Source: Mesorhizobium loti R88b (GTDB lineage: Bacteria; Pseudomonadota; Alphaproteobacteria; Rhizobiales; Rhizobiaceae). From it: a DNA stretch of 64,000 nucleotides. Shown here in pieces: positions 18,069-26,763 of the stretch (position 1 is the first letter of the stretch; each line of letters opens with the position of its first letter). The position numbers were made by a program, and so were the translations under genes. The stretch spans positions 2,171,001-2,235,000 of the forward strand of contig NZ_CP033367.1 in the NCBI RefSeq assembly GCF_013170845.1, in the 5' to 3' direction. Below the pieces are notes generated by a model that searched no databases, was not told the origin of the DNA, and saw only the letters and a program-made list of their open reading frames with translations.

Positions 18069-18830
18069 ATGAAGCGCAGAGAGATACTTATTGCCGGCGC
18101 TGCAGCCGGTGCAGCGACATTGCTGACGACGCCGACGACCGCGGTAGCCGCCGCCGCAGCCAGCACATCCAGTTCCAAAACCAAAGGAAATGACATGACA
18201 TCAAACAAGTGGATGATTGACCCGAACGATGCTGTATTGCTGCTGATAGATCATCAGAGCGGCTTGTTCCAGTTGGTCCGTGATATGGAGTACAGGGAAC
18301 TCCGCAACAACGTAAATGCTCTTGCGAAGGTAGCGAAGATCGCGAAGATCCCGACCGTTGTAACGGCATCAGTTCCCGAAGGTGCTAATGGTCCGACCAT
18401 TCCCGAGATCCTTCAGAGCAACCCCGATGCGGTGTACGTTCCACGCAGCGGCCCGATCAACGCGTGGGATCACCGCCCCTTTGTCGAAGCGATCGAGAAG
18501 ACCAAGCGGAAGACACTGCTGATCGCAGGCACACTCACCAGCATTTGCATGGTGTTTCCCGCACTGAAAGCTCTCGAGGCTGGATACAAAGTGTTCTGCA
18601 TTGTCGATGCATCGGGCAATTGGTCGAAGATGGCGACCGACATATCCATTGCCCGGGTCACGCAGGCGGGCGCGATGCCGATTGACACATTCGCGGCGAT
18701 TACAGAGGTGATGCACACTTGGGATCGCCCAGACGCGATGGAATTCGCCAAGGTCTTTGTCGACCACGTCGAACCCGCATATGGGGCGTTGTTTGAAAGC
18801 TATTACGCGGCACAGAAAGCCGCGAAATAG
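18069..18830 (+). CDS. Isochorismatase-family (YcaC-like) hydrolase with Tat-type signal
   Basis: A 253-residue cysteine hydrolase. Residues 1-30 have two arginines followed by a hydrophobic alanine-rich stretch ([14 protein letters not shown]), suggesting twin-arginine export. The hydrolase domain has the aspartate in LLLIDHQSG near residue 61 and the nucleophile cysteine in [11 protein letters not shown] near residue 161. An internal ATG at residue 43 would give a cytosolic form without the signal, so dual starts are possible. It follows pirin by 258 bp and precedes the ABM gene. Substrates of this family range from isochorismate to amides; not predictable here. Confidence 0.87.
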   Translation: MKRREILIAGAAAGAATLLTTPTTAVAAAAASTSSSKTKGNDMTSNKWMIDPNDAVLLLIDHQSGLFQLVRDMEYRELRNNVNALAKVAKIAKIPTVVTASVPEGANGPTIPEILQSNPDAVYVPRSGPINAWDHRPFVEAIEKTKRKTLLIAGTLTSICMVFPALKALEAGYKVFCIVDASGNWSKMATDISIARVTQAGAMPIDTFAAITEVMHTWDRPDAMEFAKVFVDHVEPAYGALFESYYAAQKAAK

Positions 18831-18913
18831 GTCCAGGCAGCTATTGGGACGCGGGCCACCTGGTGACGGGTGGCCCTCACGGTTCAATCCGGAGGAAGTT
18901 GCAGAAAAGGTAG

Positions 18914-19519
18914 ATGCCTCATTTCGCACGCGAAAACATGGGCCAAAACGCGAAATTGACCAGCCCCGACGACACCACGGGAGCAACGGTCGTCATCACT
19001 CATCGGGTGCGTGATGGCAGGCAGGGTGACTACGAAAAATGGATAAACGAAATCGGCCCGCTTTGCCGGTCATCGCCTGGCAATCTTGACTGGCAGATCA
19101 TCCGGCCGGTTCCAGGCTTCTCCTCAACCTACAGCGTTATTATCAGGTTTGACACTATAGCGCATCTGCGAGGCTGGACGGAGTCGTCCGTTCGCGGTCA
19201 GCTCATCGAAAGAGTCAAACCGTTTCTTGCCAGTGGCGACGATTTCTCTATTCGTAGCGGTCTGGATTTCTGGTTTGCCCCGACGGAGGCCAAGACCAAG
19301 GTGCCAGCCCGCTGGCGGCAGAGTTTGGTGACCTGGTCTGTAATTTATCCCCTGGTCCTCGGCGTTCCCATGATCGTCTTGCCGGCTCTGCGGTTCCTGG
19401 GCATCCCTGACCATCGTTTGATCACTACTTTTGTTGTTACGGGAACCATCGTCGTGCTCATGGTCTACGTCATCATGCCGCGCTATACGAAGCTCGTGAA
19501 GCGCTGGCTGTTTGCCTGA
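18914..19519 (+). CDS. Antibiotic-biosynthesis-monooxygenase domain protein with two C-terminal membrane segments
   Basis: A 201-residue protein. Residues about 25-120 form an ABM ferredoxin-like domain (VVITHRVRDGRQGDYEKWI); residues about 140-160 and 172-192 are membrane helices, followed by a short basic tail. Such fusions occur in proteobacteria near pirin and isochorismatase-like genes. Start may be the ATG at 18914 or one nine codons in. It is followed 24 bp later by the DUF1622 gene and both are probably cotranscribed. Its reaction is not known; heme or quinol oxidation is possible in the family. Confidence 0.8.
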   Translation: MPHFARENMGQNAKLTSPDDTTGATVVITHRVRDGRQGDYEKWINEIGPLCRSSPGNLDWQIIRPVPGFSSTYSVIIRFDTIAHLRGWTESSVRGQLIERVKPFLASGDDFSIRSGLDFWFAPTEAKTKVPARWRQSLVTWSVIYPLVLGVPMIVLPALRFLGIPDHRLITTFVVTGTIVVLMVYVIMPRYTKLVKRWLFA

Positions 19520-19543
19520 GCGATAGTAAGCGCAAGCACCATC

Positions 19544-19912
19544 ATGGTTCCTTCCCCTTTCGATGTCGGCGCTGAGGCCGTTGTCGTTAGTTCCGTCTTG
19601 TGGCTCAAGCTTGTTGTCGAGAGTGTGGGTGCGCTCGTTATCGGAATCGGAATGGTGGCCTCTTTCGTCGAGTTCGCACGAACCTATGTCACGCATCAGA
19701 TTCGTGACAACAAATCGGTGAGGCAGACACTGGCGGGATACATGGCGCTCGCGTTGGAATTTCAGTTGGGCGCCGACATTCTCGCAACGTCCGTCGCACC
19801 CAGTTGGGACATGCTCGGAAAGCTAGGCGCTGTCGCCGTCCTTCGAACAGCGTTGAACTATTTTCTGACGCGGGAAATGAAGCAAGAGGAAGAAGCGCGG
19901 GGTCATGAATAA
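19544..19912 (+). CDS. DUF1622 membrane protein
   Basis: A 122-residue protein with about three hydrophobic segments and the DUF1622 core (VRQTLAGYMALALEFQLGAD, followed by a helix and LNYFLTREM). It lies 24 bp after the ABM gene and ends the pirin-associated group. No biochemical role is established for the family. Confidence 0.8.
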   Translation: MVPSPFDVGAEAVVVSSVLWLKLVVESVGALVIGIGMVASFVEFARTYVTHQIRDNKSVRQTLAGYMALALEFQLGADILATSVAPSWDMLGKLGAVAVLRTALNYFLTREMKQEEEARGHE

Positions 19913-20689
19913 GCTGAGGCTGCTGTTCCACCCGCCATACTCGTTTGATCTCTACCTCAATCGCAGGCGCCTTCCCGCGCAGCGGGATCTTTCTCCGGCC
20001 CCGAACCTGCCTGGCGGCAATGCGTCTAAGCCGGCCATTCAGCAGAACTGGGTGATCTCCTGAAAGCTGAGATCGCCGCTGTGGGCAAACCGCCAGAAGC
20101 GTGTTGGTCACTTCCTGCTCAGGAGCCTGGAGACTAGCGCGGCGAAGTTCCGCGACCTACATCGTCAGCGTCTTCGAGAAGCCCCCACCGGCGTACCTTG
20201 CTGACCGCCAAGGACAAGCAGAAGGCGTTCGATATGGCCAAGGAGATCGGCGACAAGGGTCGAACAGATCACGCCGAAGCCAAAGAAGCGATGAAACAAA
20301 ATGGCCGGCGCCAGTTGGGATCTGGGTGGCTTGGGGATGACGCCGGCCAAGCGGACATCAGGTCCGCTGGAAGCACATGCTAATATACCGAAGGCGATCC
20401 CTGGATATGGTGTGATCGCGGAAGTCCTGCTCCCGCCTGCTCCCGTCGTGCTCAGGTTCACGTTCCGTGGATCAAGCTGACTGCCAAAAGGCGAGAGCCA
20501 CAAAAAATAGAACACCAAATGCTATAAACAGGAGCCTCATCGGCCTAATTTTAGCACGCCCTGAAACAAGGCCCGCGCCTTGAGTTCCTTACGGATTCGT
20601 AAGTGGCTGTTTCTGGCAGCGCGAGCTAACCATCCATCGGCAGCGAACGGCACATTTGCAGCCCGGTGGGCCTCCACCCGCCGAAACAA
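19913..20689. other. Long non-coding or degenerate stretch
   Basis: About 780 bp without a convincing gene. A 61-residue frame at 20198-20383 begins with a plausible lysine/alanine-rich helix but becomes non-protein-like after about 36 residues. The stretch is probably decayed DNA between the DUF1622 gene and the MalK remnant. Confidence 0.4.
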
Positions 20690-20727
20690 AAGGCCCGCTG
20701 CCCGCTCACCAGTAGGCAGCGGGCTTT
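20690..20727. terminator. Strong hairpin, likely bidirectional terminator
   Basis: GCCCGCTGCC (20693-20702) pairs with GGCAGCGGGC (20715-20724), extended by A/T pairs on both ends; CTTTAC follows on the plus strand and CTTTTGTTT on the minus strand. It lies just before the MalK-like remnant. Confidence 0.55.
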
Positions 20728-20783
20728 ACTAGCCGCCACCGTAAGCCGGCAAGCGAAAACGCAGCTATTCGGCTGATCCATTG

Positions 20784-21590
20784 TCGGTGAAGGGCGAGGC
20801 GCTCGGCACGCACTGTACCGACCAGCCAGTGGGTGTCGACTGCCAGCGCAAGCGCGCCTTCGATGATGCCGCGCGGCTGCTGCAGATTTCGCATCTGCTC
20901 GACCGACGCCCCGCCAATCTCTCGGGAGGAAAGCGCCAGCGCGTTGCGATGGGGCGCGCGATCGTGCGCGACCTGGAGCTGTTCCTTTTTGACGAGCCGC
21001 TTTCCAATCTCAATGCCAAGCTTCGTGTGGAAATGCGCACGGAGATCAAGCGCCTGCACGAGCGTCTCGGCACGAGCATCGTCTATGTGACGCACGATCA
21101 GATCGAGGCGATGACGCTCGCCACCAAGGTGGCGGTGATGAAGGGCGGCCACATCCAACAGTTTGCCGATCCTCGCACCATCTACGAGCGGCCAGCCAAC
21201 GTCTTCGTGGCAAGTTTCATCGGCTCGCCAGCGATGAACTTCCTGCCCGGCGTCTGGTCTCGGACGCGAACGGCGCGCATTTCGCAGCGAGCGGTGTGTC
21301 GGTCACATTGCGAGCCGGCAAGCGGCCGGCCGATTTCCAGCGCCCGGTCATCCTGGGTATAAGGCCTGAAGAACTAAAGACCGTTGCGCCCGATGAGGCT
21401 TCGGTCACGGGGGTGATCGACGTCGTGGAGCCCACGGCCCCCGAAACCATGGTGACGGTGCAGGTTGGTGAACAGTCGATCATAGCCCGCCTGCCACCGA
21501 GGTTTGCAGACCGGCGAAACGAGCCGATATTTCTTGCCGTCGATCCGGCCAGCGTCAACCTGTTCGATCCGCCAGCGAGCAGCGCATCGA
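20784..21590 (+). pseudogene. Truncated, frameshifted sugar ABC transporter ATPase (MalK/UgpC-like)
   Basis: The first frame begins in the helical subdomain and contains the signature NLSGGKRQR, Walker [11 protein letters not shown] and the H-loop VTHDQIEAM but no Walker A: roughly the first 100 residues are gone. Near 21250 the coding frame shifts by one base (the expected continuation [16 protein letters not shown] is in another frame), and the second frame, visible from 21296, carries the regulatory OB-fold part ([11 protein letters not shown]). The 5' end was replaced by unrelated sequence. It is a remnant of a CUT1 importer. Confidence 0.82.
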
Positions 21591-21659
21591 TCTTTAGGGC
21601 ATGGGCGCCAGGGCGCTTCCATCCTCGACGCCTCCCCAAGGGGAGCGCAGGGCGATCGA

Positions 21660-22556
21660 TCATTCATCGAACCCAATCAGTGACCGCATCAGCGTCGCTC
21701 TTGCCGAAGCCAGATGCGCTCGGCAGGCCCGCTCAATTCGGTCGGGATCGCGACTTTCGAGCGCATCGATGTAAGCGAGATGCTCGAGGATCGCCGCCTG
21801 GTTTCGCTGCTGTTCGTCCTGCTTGTTCCACTGATAGTGGTAGTGAAAAATGAAGCTGATGATGTCGTAGAAATCGTCGATAAAGCGGTTCGGCGACGCC
21901 TCGTTTATGAGCCGATGAAACCGGTTGTCGAGACCGGAGAAGTCGTGATAGCGGCCTTCAATCCGCTTCAGCAATTCGCTGTGCGCAACCTTGAGCGCGG
22001 CGAGCTTGTCCCACAGGGGAGACGTGTCGGGTTGGCGTGAAAACAGATGCGCCGAGCGCAGCTCGAACATCACCCGGATCTCGAACAGCTCAAGAGCGAA
22101 ATCCTCCGTGAAGCCCTTGAAAAGCCAGCCAGTATTTGGCCTTTTCTCCAGCAGGCCAAATCGGCTGAAGCGGATCAGGAACTCACGAATTCCGTTGGTC
22201 GCGACACCGAACTGCCGGGCAAGTTCGAGTTCGTTGATGCTGGTGCCAGGCCTGGTGTCACCCCGCAGCATCCACTCCATGAATTGCTGTTCGACGTGGT
22301 TGGCCCGCGACGTGGTCTCGGCGTCGGGATAGTAGTCGCTATCCTCGACCGCGCGGCCCGCCGTCCGGACGCCGCCGCGCTCGGCGACGAGTTCGCGGTG
22401 GGCAAGTTCTCCCAGAACCTTTCGAACGGTCGTACGGCTCACGCCTATCCGCCGTCTCAGCTCATTTTCAGAAGGGAGCTCACCGGTCAATTGTCCATCC
22501 CGCAGCATGGTGGCGGCGCGGTTGAAGGCCTTTTTGTACACAGTGTCGGTTCGCAT
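21660..22556 (-). CDS. GntR family regulator with two winged-helix domains and an FCD domain
   Basis: A 298-residue repressor-like protein. Residues 8-65 form a first GntR winged helix (LPSENELRRRIGVSRTTVRK); residues 86-148 form a second helix-turn-helix wing (INELELARQFGVATNGIREF); the remainder is an all-helical effector domain of FCD type with histidine/arginine metal-ligand candidates. Standard FadR-type proteins have only one winged helix. Start set at the ATG preceded by GAGGAAG. It is divergent from the CUT2 transporter operon; the intergenic dyad at 22607-22647 is its likely operator. Confidence 0.85.
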   Translation of the reverse strand: MRTDTVYKKAFNRAATMLRDGQLTGELPSENELRRRIGVSRTTVRKVLGELAHRELVAERGGVRTAGRAVEDSDYYPDAETTSRANHVEQQFMEWMLRGDTRPGTSINELELARQFGVATNGIREFLIRFSRFGLLEKRPNTGWLFKGFTEDFALELFEIRVMFELRSAHLFSRQPDTSPLWDKLAALKVAHSELLKRIEGRYHDFSGLDNRFHRLINEASPNRFIDDFYDIISFIFHYHYQWNKQDEQQRNQAAILEHLAYIDALESRDPDRIERACRAHLASARATLMRSLIGFDE

Positions 22557-22606
22557 CGGTTCTTCCTCTGGGCAACACCTTGTCCTTTCTAGCATGAACT
22601 TTATCC

Positions 22607-22647
22607 ATAAAAAACAACTTGACCAAGTGATGATGGTTGTTTTTTAT
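22607..22647 (+). promoter_or_regulatory. Promoter overlapped by a perfect 12-bp inverted repeat
   Basis: ATAAAAAACAAC (22607-22618) and GTTGTTTTTTAT (22636-22647) form a perfect dyad with a 17-base spacer. Within it TTGACC (22619-22624) and TTTTAT (22642-22647) are spaced 17 bases apart, a good sigma-70-type promoter for the plus-strand transporter operon. The right arm covers the -10 box, so a bound regulator would block transcription. The adjacent GntR protein is the natural candidate. Confidence 0.68.
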
Positions 22648-22723
22648 CGATAAGAGGAAGCTGAAATACAGCAAAAGTTTTGACGACGAGAGCTCGCATG
22701 AGCTTTCGGCGGGGAGGGGAACT

Positions 22724-23776
22724 TTGCCTGAAACGGGGAACACCGGCACCACTGCCGGCGAGGCCGCATTGCCAGAGCCCAGGAAGCAGGAAGCCGTTCC
22801 CGGCCTTGCGCTTGGTCTGGCTCTATTGAGCGCCGGCCCGGTCGTTATCCTGGTGCTGCTGATCGTCGTACTCAGCTTTCTGTCGCCCTATTTTCTGACA
22901 GGGCGCAATCTCAGCAACATCCTCGCCCAGACCGCCGTCATCTCGGTTGTGGCGATGGGCCAACATCTGGTCATCCTGACACGCGGGATCGATCTCTCTG
23001 TTGGCTCGAATGTCGCACTGGCCTCCGTCGTCGGCGCGCTCAGCTTTCATGCCGGCGCTCCCGCCTTCGTCGTGATCGCGGTGATGGTTGGCTGCGGTGC
23101 GGCGGTCGGCGCCATCAACGGCCTGTTCTATGTGTTCGGCCGGCTGCCGCACCCTTTCATCATCACGCTGGCGACATTGAGCATCGCCAAGGGATTGGCG
23201 CTGCAACTGGCCGACGGCCGTGCCATCCCTGGCATGCCGGATTCGATCGACGCGCTTGGCCGCGAGGCGGTCTGGGGTCTGCCTGGATCGGTCTTCGTCG
23301 TTGCCGGCGTCGCCGCGGTTTTTTTCGTCATGGCCAAGACGATGGTCTGGGGGCGCTGGATCTATGCCGTCGGCGGCCGACCTGACGCCGCGGTGCGGAT
23401 GGGCATTCCCGTGTCCTGGGTCCTGGTTTCGGTCTATGTGATCTCAGGGCTGTGCGCAGGCGTCGGCGCGGTCATCCTTGCCGGCCGCACCGACGCCGGT
23501 TCGCCGTTGTTCGGCAATCTGCTGGAACTGGATACGATCGCGGCGGTGATCATCGGTGGCGCCAGTTTCCTCGGCGGCCGCGGCCATCTCGGCCATGCCC
23601 TGATCGGCGCCATCATGATCGGCGTCATCCGCAACGCGCTCAACCTGCTCAACGTCAATATCTTTTTCCAGCTCATCGTCATCGGAGTGGTCATCGTCAT
23701 CGCGGTCGAGTCCGACGTGCTTCGCAACTACCTCGAAGGGCGTGTGCGTGTCATGCATGCTGGGAGGCCGTCGTGA
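22724..23776 (+). CDS. CUT2-type sugar ABC transporter permease (RbsC/FrcC-like)
   Basis: Membrane subunit of a monosaccharide importer. A 350-residue protein with eight to ten membrane segments and the family core (VAMGQHLVILTRGIDLSVGS, VIIGGASFLGG). The frame is open from an ATG at 22637, but that ATG overlaps the predicted -10 box, so it cannot be in the transcript; the TTG at 22724 has GGGGAGGGG seven bases upstream and is preferred. It overlaps the ATPase start by four bases. Followed by ATPase and binding protein, then sugar oxidoreductases. Confidence 0.85.
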   Translation: MPETGNTGTTAGEAALPEPRKQEAVPGLALGLALLSAGPVVILVLLIVVLSFLSPYFLTGRNLSNILAQTAVISVVAMGQHLVILTRGIDLSVGSNVALASVVGALSFHAGAPAFVVIAVMVGCGAAVGAINGLFYVFGRLPHPFIITLATLSIAKGLALQLADGRAIPGMPDSIDALGREAVWGLPGSVFVVAGVAAVFFVMAKTMVWGRWIYAVGGRPDAAVRMGIPVSWVLVSVYVISGLCAGVGAVILAGRTDAGSPLFGNLLELDTIAAVIIGGASFLGGRGHLGHALIGAIMIGVIRNALNLLNVNIFFQLIVIGVVIVIAVESDVLRNYLEGRVRVMHAGRPS

Positions 23777-24558
23777 GCGCGGTCGCGGCTAGCGCCGATC
23801 ACACTGTCACCGCCGACCCTCCCGTGCTGGCGGTACGCGGTGCCAGCAAACGCTTCGGCTCGGTTCTGGCACTCGACGATGTCAGCATCGAGGTCCGGCG
23901 CGGCGAGATTCTCGGGCTTCTTGGCGACAATGGCGCTGGCAAGTCGACGTTGACCAAATGCATCAGCGGGGTGCACCAACTCGATGCCGGCGCGATCCTT
24001 CTGGACGGTGCGCCAACGCAAGTACGCTCCCCTGCGGATGCGCGCTTCGCCGGCATCGAGACCGTCTATCAAGACCTGGCGCTCTTCGACAATCTGACAC
24101 CGGGACAGAACTTCTTTGCCGGTCGCGAGTTGGCCTGGCCGCAATGGCTTCCGCGCGGCCTGCGCTTTCTGCAGCAGCGCAAGATGGACGCCGAGACCCG
24201 CGTCCTGCTGGCAAACCTCAAGGTGACGCTGCCGCGGCTGGATGCCGTCGTCGCCATGATGTCGGGCGGACAGAGGCAGGCGATCGCCGTGGCACGCTCT
24301 ACCGTGTTTGCCCGCAAGGTTGTCATGCTCGATGAGCCAACCGCTGCACTTGGCCTGCGTGAATCGCGCCAGGTGCTCAATCTGGTTGCCACGCTCCGCG
24401 ACCAGGGCAACGCCGTCATCCTGATTACCCACAACATGGAACATGTCATCGAGCTTGCCGATCGCGCCGTGGTGCTTCGCCAGGGCCGCAAGGTTGGTGA
24501 ACTCGTGCCGACCAAGGACAACAAGCAGGAGCTGGTTTCCATGATCGTTGGAGCCTGA
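23773..24558 (+). CDS. CUT2-type sugar ABC transporter ATPase (single domain, FrcA-like)
   Basis: A 261-residue ATPase with Walker A GDNGAGKST near residue 50, signature MMSGGQRQA near residue 158 and Walker B VVMLDEPTAA. Unlike RbsA-type proteins of about 500 residues it has only one ABC domain, as in the rhizobial fructose transporter FrcA, so it probably acts as a homodimer. Start is a GTG overlapping the permease stop (GTGA). The binding protein gene follows 88 bp later. Confidence 0.9.
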   Translation: MSAVAASADHTVTADPPVLAVRGASKRFGSVLALDDVSIEVRRGEILGLLGDNGAGKSTLTKCISGVHQLDAGAILLDGAPTQVRSPADARFAGIETVYQDLALFDNLTPGQNFFAGRELAWPQWLPRGLRFLQQRKMDAETRVLLANLKVTLPRLDAVVAMMSGGQRQAIAVARSTVFARKVVMLDEPTAALGLRESRQVLNLVATLRDQGNAVILITHNMEHVIELADRAVVLRQGRKVGELVPTKDNKQELVSMIVGA

Positions 24559-24646
24559 TCCGTTCGAAATTTGGGGATCGTTCCGGTCCGCAAATGCCTG
24601 AAGCGTCTTCCATCGGAAGGCGTCTCAATCCAAGGGAGGACTGCAA

Positions 24647-25561
24647 ATGAACCGAAAACTGTTCGCAGGGCTGGCGATCGCTGTTGCGTTCGCGATGCCT
24701 GCTTCCGCCGCCGACAAGATCAAGGTCGGTCTGATCACCAAATTCCCGGTGCCGTTCTATTCGACCATGGAGGCCGCCGCCAAGAAATACGCGGCCGCTC
24801 ATCCCGAAATCGAGCTTGTCACCGGCCAGGGCCAGGCGGCCACTGACATCGAGGGCCAGATCGCGTTGATCGAGTCGATGATCACGCAAGGCGTCAAGGG
24901 CCTGGCAATTACTCCGGTCGATCCGACCGTGGCACCGGCGCTCGACAAGGCCGTCGCCGCCGGCATCAAGGTGGTGCTGGTCGACAACAGCATCCCGAAC
25001 TGGAAGGGTCAGACCGCACTGGTCTCGACCAACAATCTCAACGGCGGCAAGATCGCCGGCGAATATCTGAAAACCGTTCTCAAGAGCGGCGACAAGATTG
25101 GCATCCTGCAAGGGGTACCAGGCGTTCCGGCGCTGGATGACCGCGTCACCGGCATGATGCAGGGGCTGGGCGACGTCAAGGTCGACGTCGTCGGCAAGGG
25201 CGCCACCAACTGCACGCTTGAGCTTGGCACCTCGGTCACCGAAGATATTCTGACCGCCAATCCCGATCTCAAGGCGATCTACTCGGCCTGCGGCCCGCCA
25301 ATTCCTGGAGCGGTCAAGTCGATCAGCAATGCGGGCATCGCCAACGACAAGATCATCCTTGTCGGCTTCGACGCCTGCTGCGGTGAGATCGAAGCGATCA
25401 AGTCGGGTGCGGAAGATGCCAGCGTCGCACAATTTCCGGCAAAAATGGGGGAGCTTGGCATCGACACTGTCGTCAAGGCGATCCGCGGGGAGAAGGTCGA
25501 GGCCAATGTCGATACTGGCGCCGGCCTCGTGACGCTGAAGAACGTCAAGGACTTCGAATAG
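24647..25561 (+). CDS. Periplasmic sugar-binding protein (RbsB/FrcB-like)
   Basis: A 304-residue receptor with a signal peptide of about 22 residues (ending ASA before ADKIKVG) and the type I periplasmic-binding fold of the ribose/galactose family (ITPVDPTVAPALDKAVAAGI). It contains a cysteine pair in GFDACCGEIE that could be reactive or form a disulfide. GGGAGG lies ahead of the ATG. It is the third gene of the importer and leads into three oxidoreductase genes. Ligand not predictable; a monosaccharide, polyol or sugar acid fits the neighbours. Confidence 0.9.
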   Translation: MNRKLFAGLAIAVAFAMPASAADKIKVGLITKFPVPFYSTMEAAAKKYAAAHPEIELVTGQGQAATDIEGQIALIESMITQGVKGLAITPVDPTVAPALDKAVAAGIKVVLVDNSIPNWKGQTALVSTNNLNGGKIAGEYLKTVLKSGDKIGILQGVPGVPALDDRVTGMMQGLGDVKVDVVGKGATNCTLELGTSVTEDILTANPDLKAIYSACGPPIPGAVKSISNAGIANDKIILVGFDACCGEIEAIKSGAEDASVAQFPAKMGELGIDTVVKAIRGEKVEANVDTGAGLVTLKNVKDFE

Positions 25562-25634
25562 GCTCCCACACCTCGGCCCGGCGGGCATCCCAGCCGCCGG
25601 GTTCTTTTTGGAACATTTCAGGAAGATGGTCCGC

Positions 25635-26657
25635 ATGAAAGCGCTCGTGTGCCGAAAGCCCAGCGAATTGAGCTTCGAAGATCGCCCGGCACCCGGCTCG
25701 CCAGGCCCTGGATGGGCGCTGGTCAGCATCAGCCATGTCGGCATTTGTGGAACCGACTACCACATCTTCGAGGGCAAGCATCCGTACCTCGCTTATCCAC
25801 GCGTCATGGGCCACGAAATTTCGGGAACAATCGCGGCAATCAACGCGCCAGGGGACATCGCGGTCGGAGAGCAAGTGCTCGTCAACCCCTACCTTGCCTG
25901 CGCCAAGTGTGTGGCCTGCCGCCAGGGCAAGCCGAACTGCTGCGTCGCGATCGAGGTGCTGGGCGTGCACCGTGACGGTGCCATGACGGAGCAGATTCTG
26001 GTGCCGGCACAGAACTTGATTCCAGCAACCGGCCTGTCACTGATCGAGGCGGCCACTGTCGAATTTCTGGCTATCGGTGCTCACGCGGTCCGCAGATCCA
26101 TGGCCGGGCCGGGCAATCGAACCTTGGTCATCGGCGCCGGCCCGATCGGCCTTGGCGTCGCGCTTTTTGCGCGCATAGCGCGACAGAGCGTGACCGTCAT
26201 GGACGTCGATGCCGAGCGGCTGGCTTTTGCAGCAAAGCAGGGCTTCCTGGTGATCGACGGTTCGAAGGGATCGGTCGTTGAGACGATAGCGGAGCGAACC
26301 GCCAAGTCAGGTTTCGATGTCGTCTTCGATGCGACCGGAAACAGCCGATCGATGCAGTCTGCCTTTGCCTATGTTGCCCACGGCGGCGTCATGGTGATGG
26401 TCAGCGTCGTGCAGGACGACATAACCTTCTCCGATCCGGAGTTTCACAAGCGCGAAATGATGCTGATCGGCAGTCGTAATGCGACGCAGGCCGACTTTCA
26501 GCACGTCATTACCTCGATCCGCGATGGAAAAATACCGGTAGACCAGCTCGTCACTCACCGCACGACCCTGCGCAACAGCCCCCGCGACATCGCGATCTGG
26601 GCGCAGCAGAAGTCTGGTCTGATCAAGGCCGTTATCGATGTGGCAGGATCTGCGTGA
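25635..26657 (+). CDS. Zinc-dependent medium-chain alcohol/polyol dehydrogenase
   Basis: NAD(P)-dependent oxidoreductase of the sorbitol/L-threonine/galactitol dehydrogenase type, 340 residues. Catalytic zinc ligands are visible in GICGTDYH and GHEISG; the structural zinc lobe has four cysteines in ACAKCVACRQGKPNCC; the Rossmann glycines are in VIGAGPIGLGVALF. Start at 25635 gives the family N-terminus MKALVCRKP and has AGGAAG nine bases upstream. It lies between the binding protein and a mannitol-dehydrogenase-family gene, so oxidation of the imported sugar, polyol or sugar acid is likely. Confidence 0.88.
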   Translation: MKALVCRKPSELSFEDRPAPGSPGPGWALVSISHVGICGTDYHIFEGKHPYLAYPRVMGHEISGTIAAINAPGDIAVGEQVLVNPYLACAKCVACRQGKPNCCVAIEVLGVHRDGAMTEQILVPAQNLIPATGLSLIEAATVEFLAIGAHAVRRSMAGPGNRTLVIGAGPIGLGVALFARIARQSVTVMDVDAERLAFAAKQGFLVIDGSKGSVVETIAERTAKSGFDVVFDATGNSRSMQSAFAYVAHGGVMVMVSVVQDDITFSDPEFHKREMMLIGSRNATQADFQHVITSIRDGKIPVDQLVTHRTTLRNSPRDIAIWAQQKSGLIKAVIDVAGSA

Positions 26658-26763
26658 CTTCAAAAAACACGATGGTCACACTGCGCCGCAGGCGGATCAC
26701 CCTTGGGCTGGCGGCTGCATGCGCAGCGGCTCACCTTTACGAAGTGAATTGAGAGCGAAAACG

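Noticed and set aside
20198..20383. 61-codon frame
   Set aside because: First half plausible but the rest is not; no conserved neighbour, no family.
22637..22723. Permease N-terminal extension from ATG at 22637
   Set aside because: This ATG lies inside the predicted promoter, upstream of any likely transcript start.
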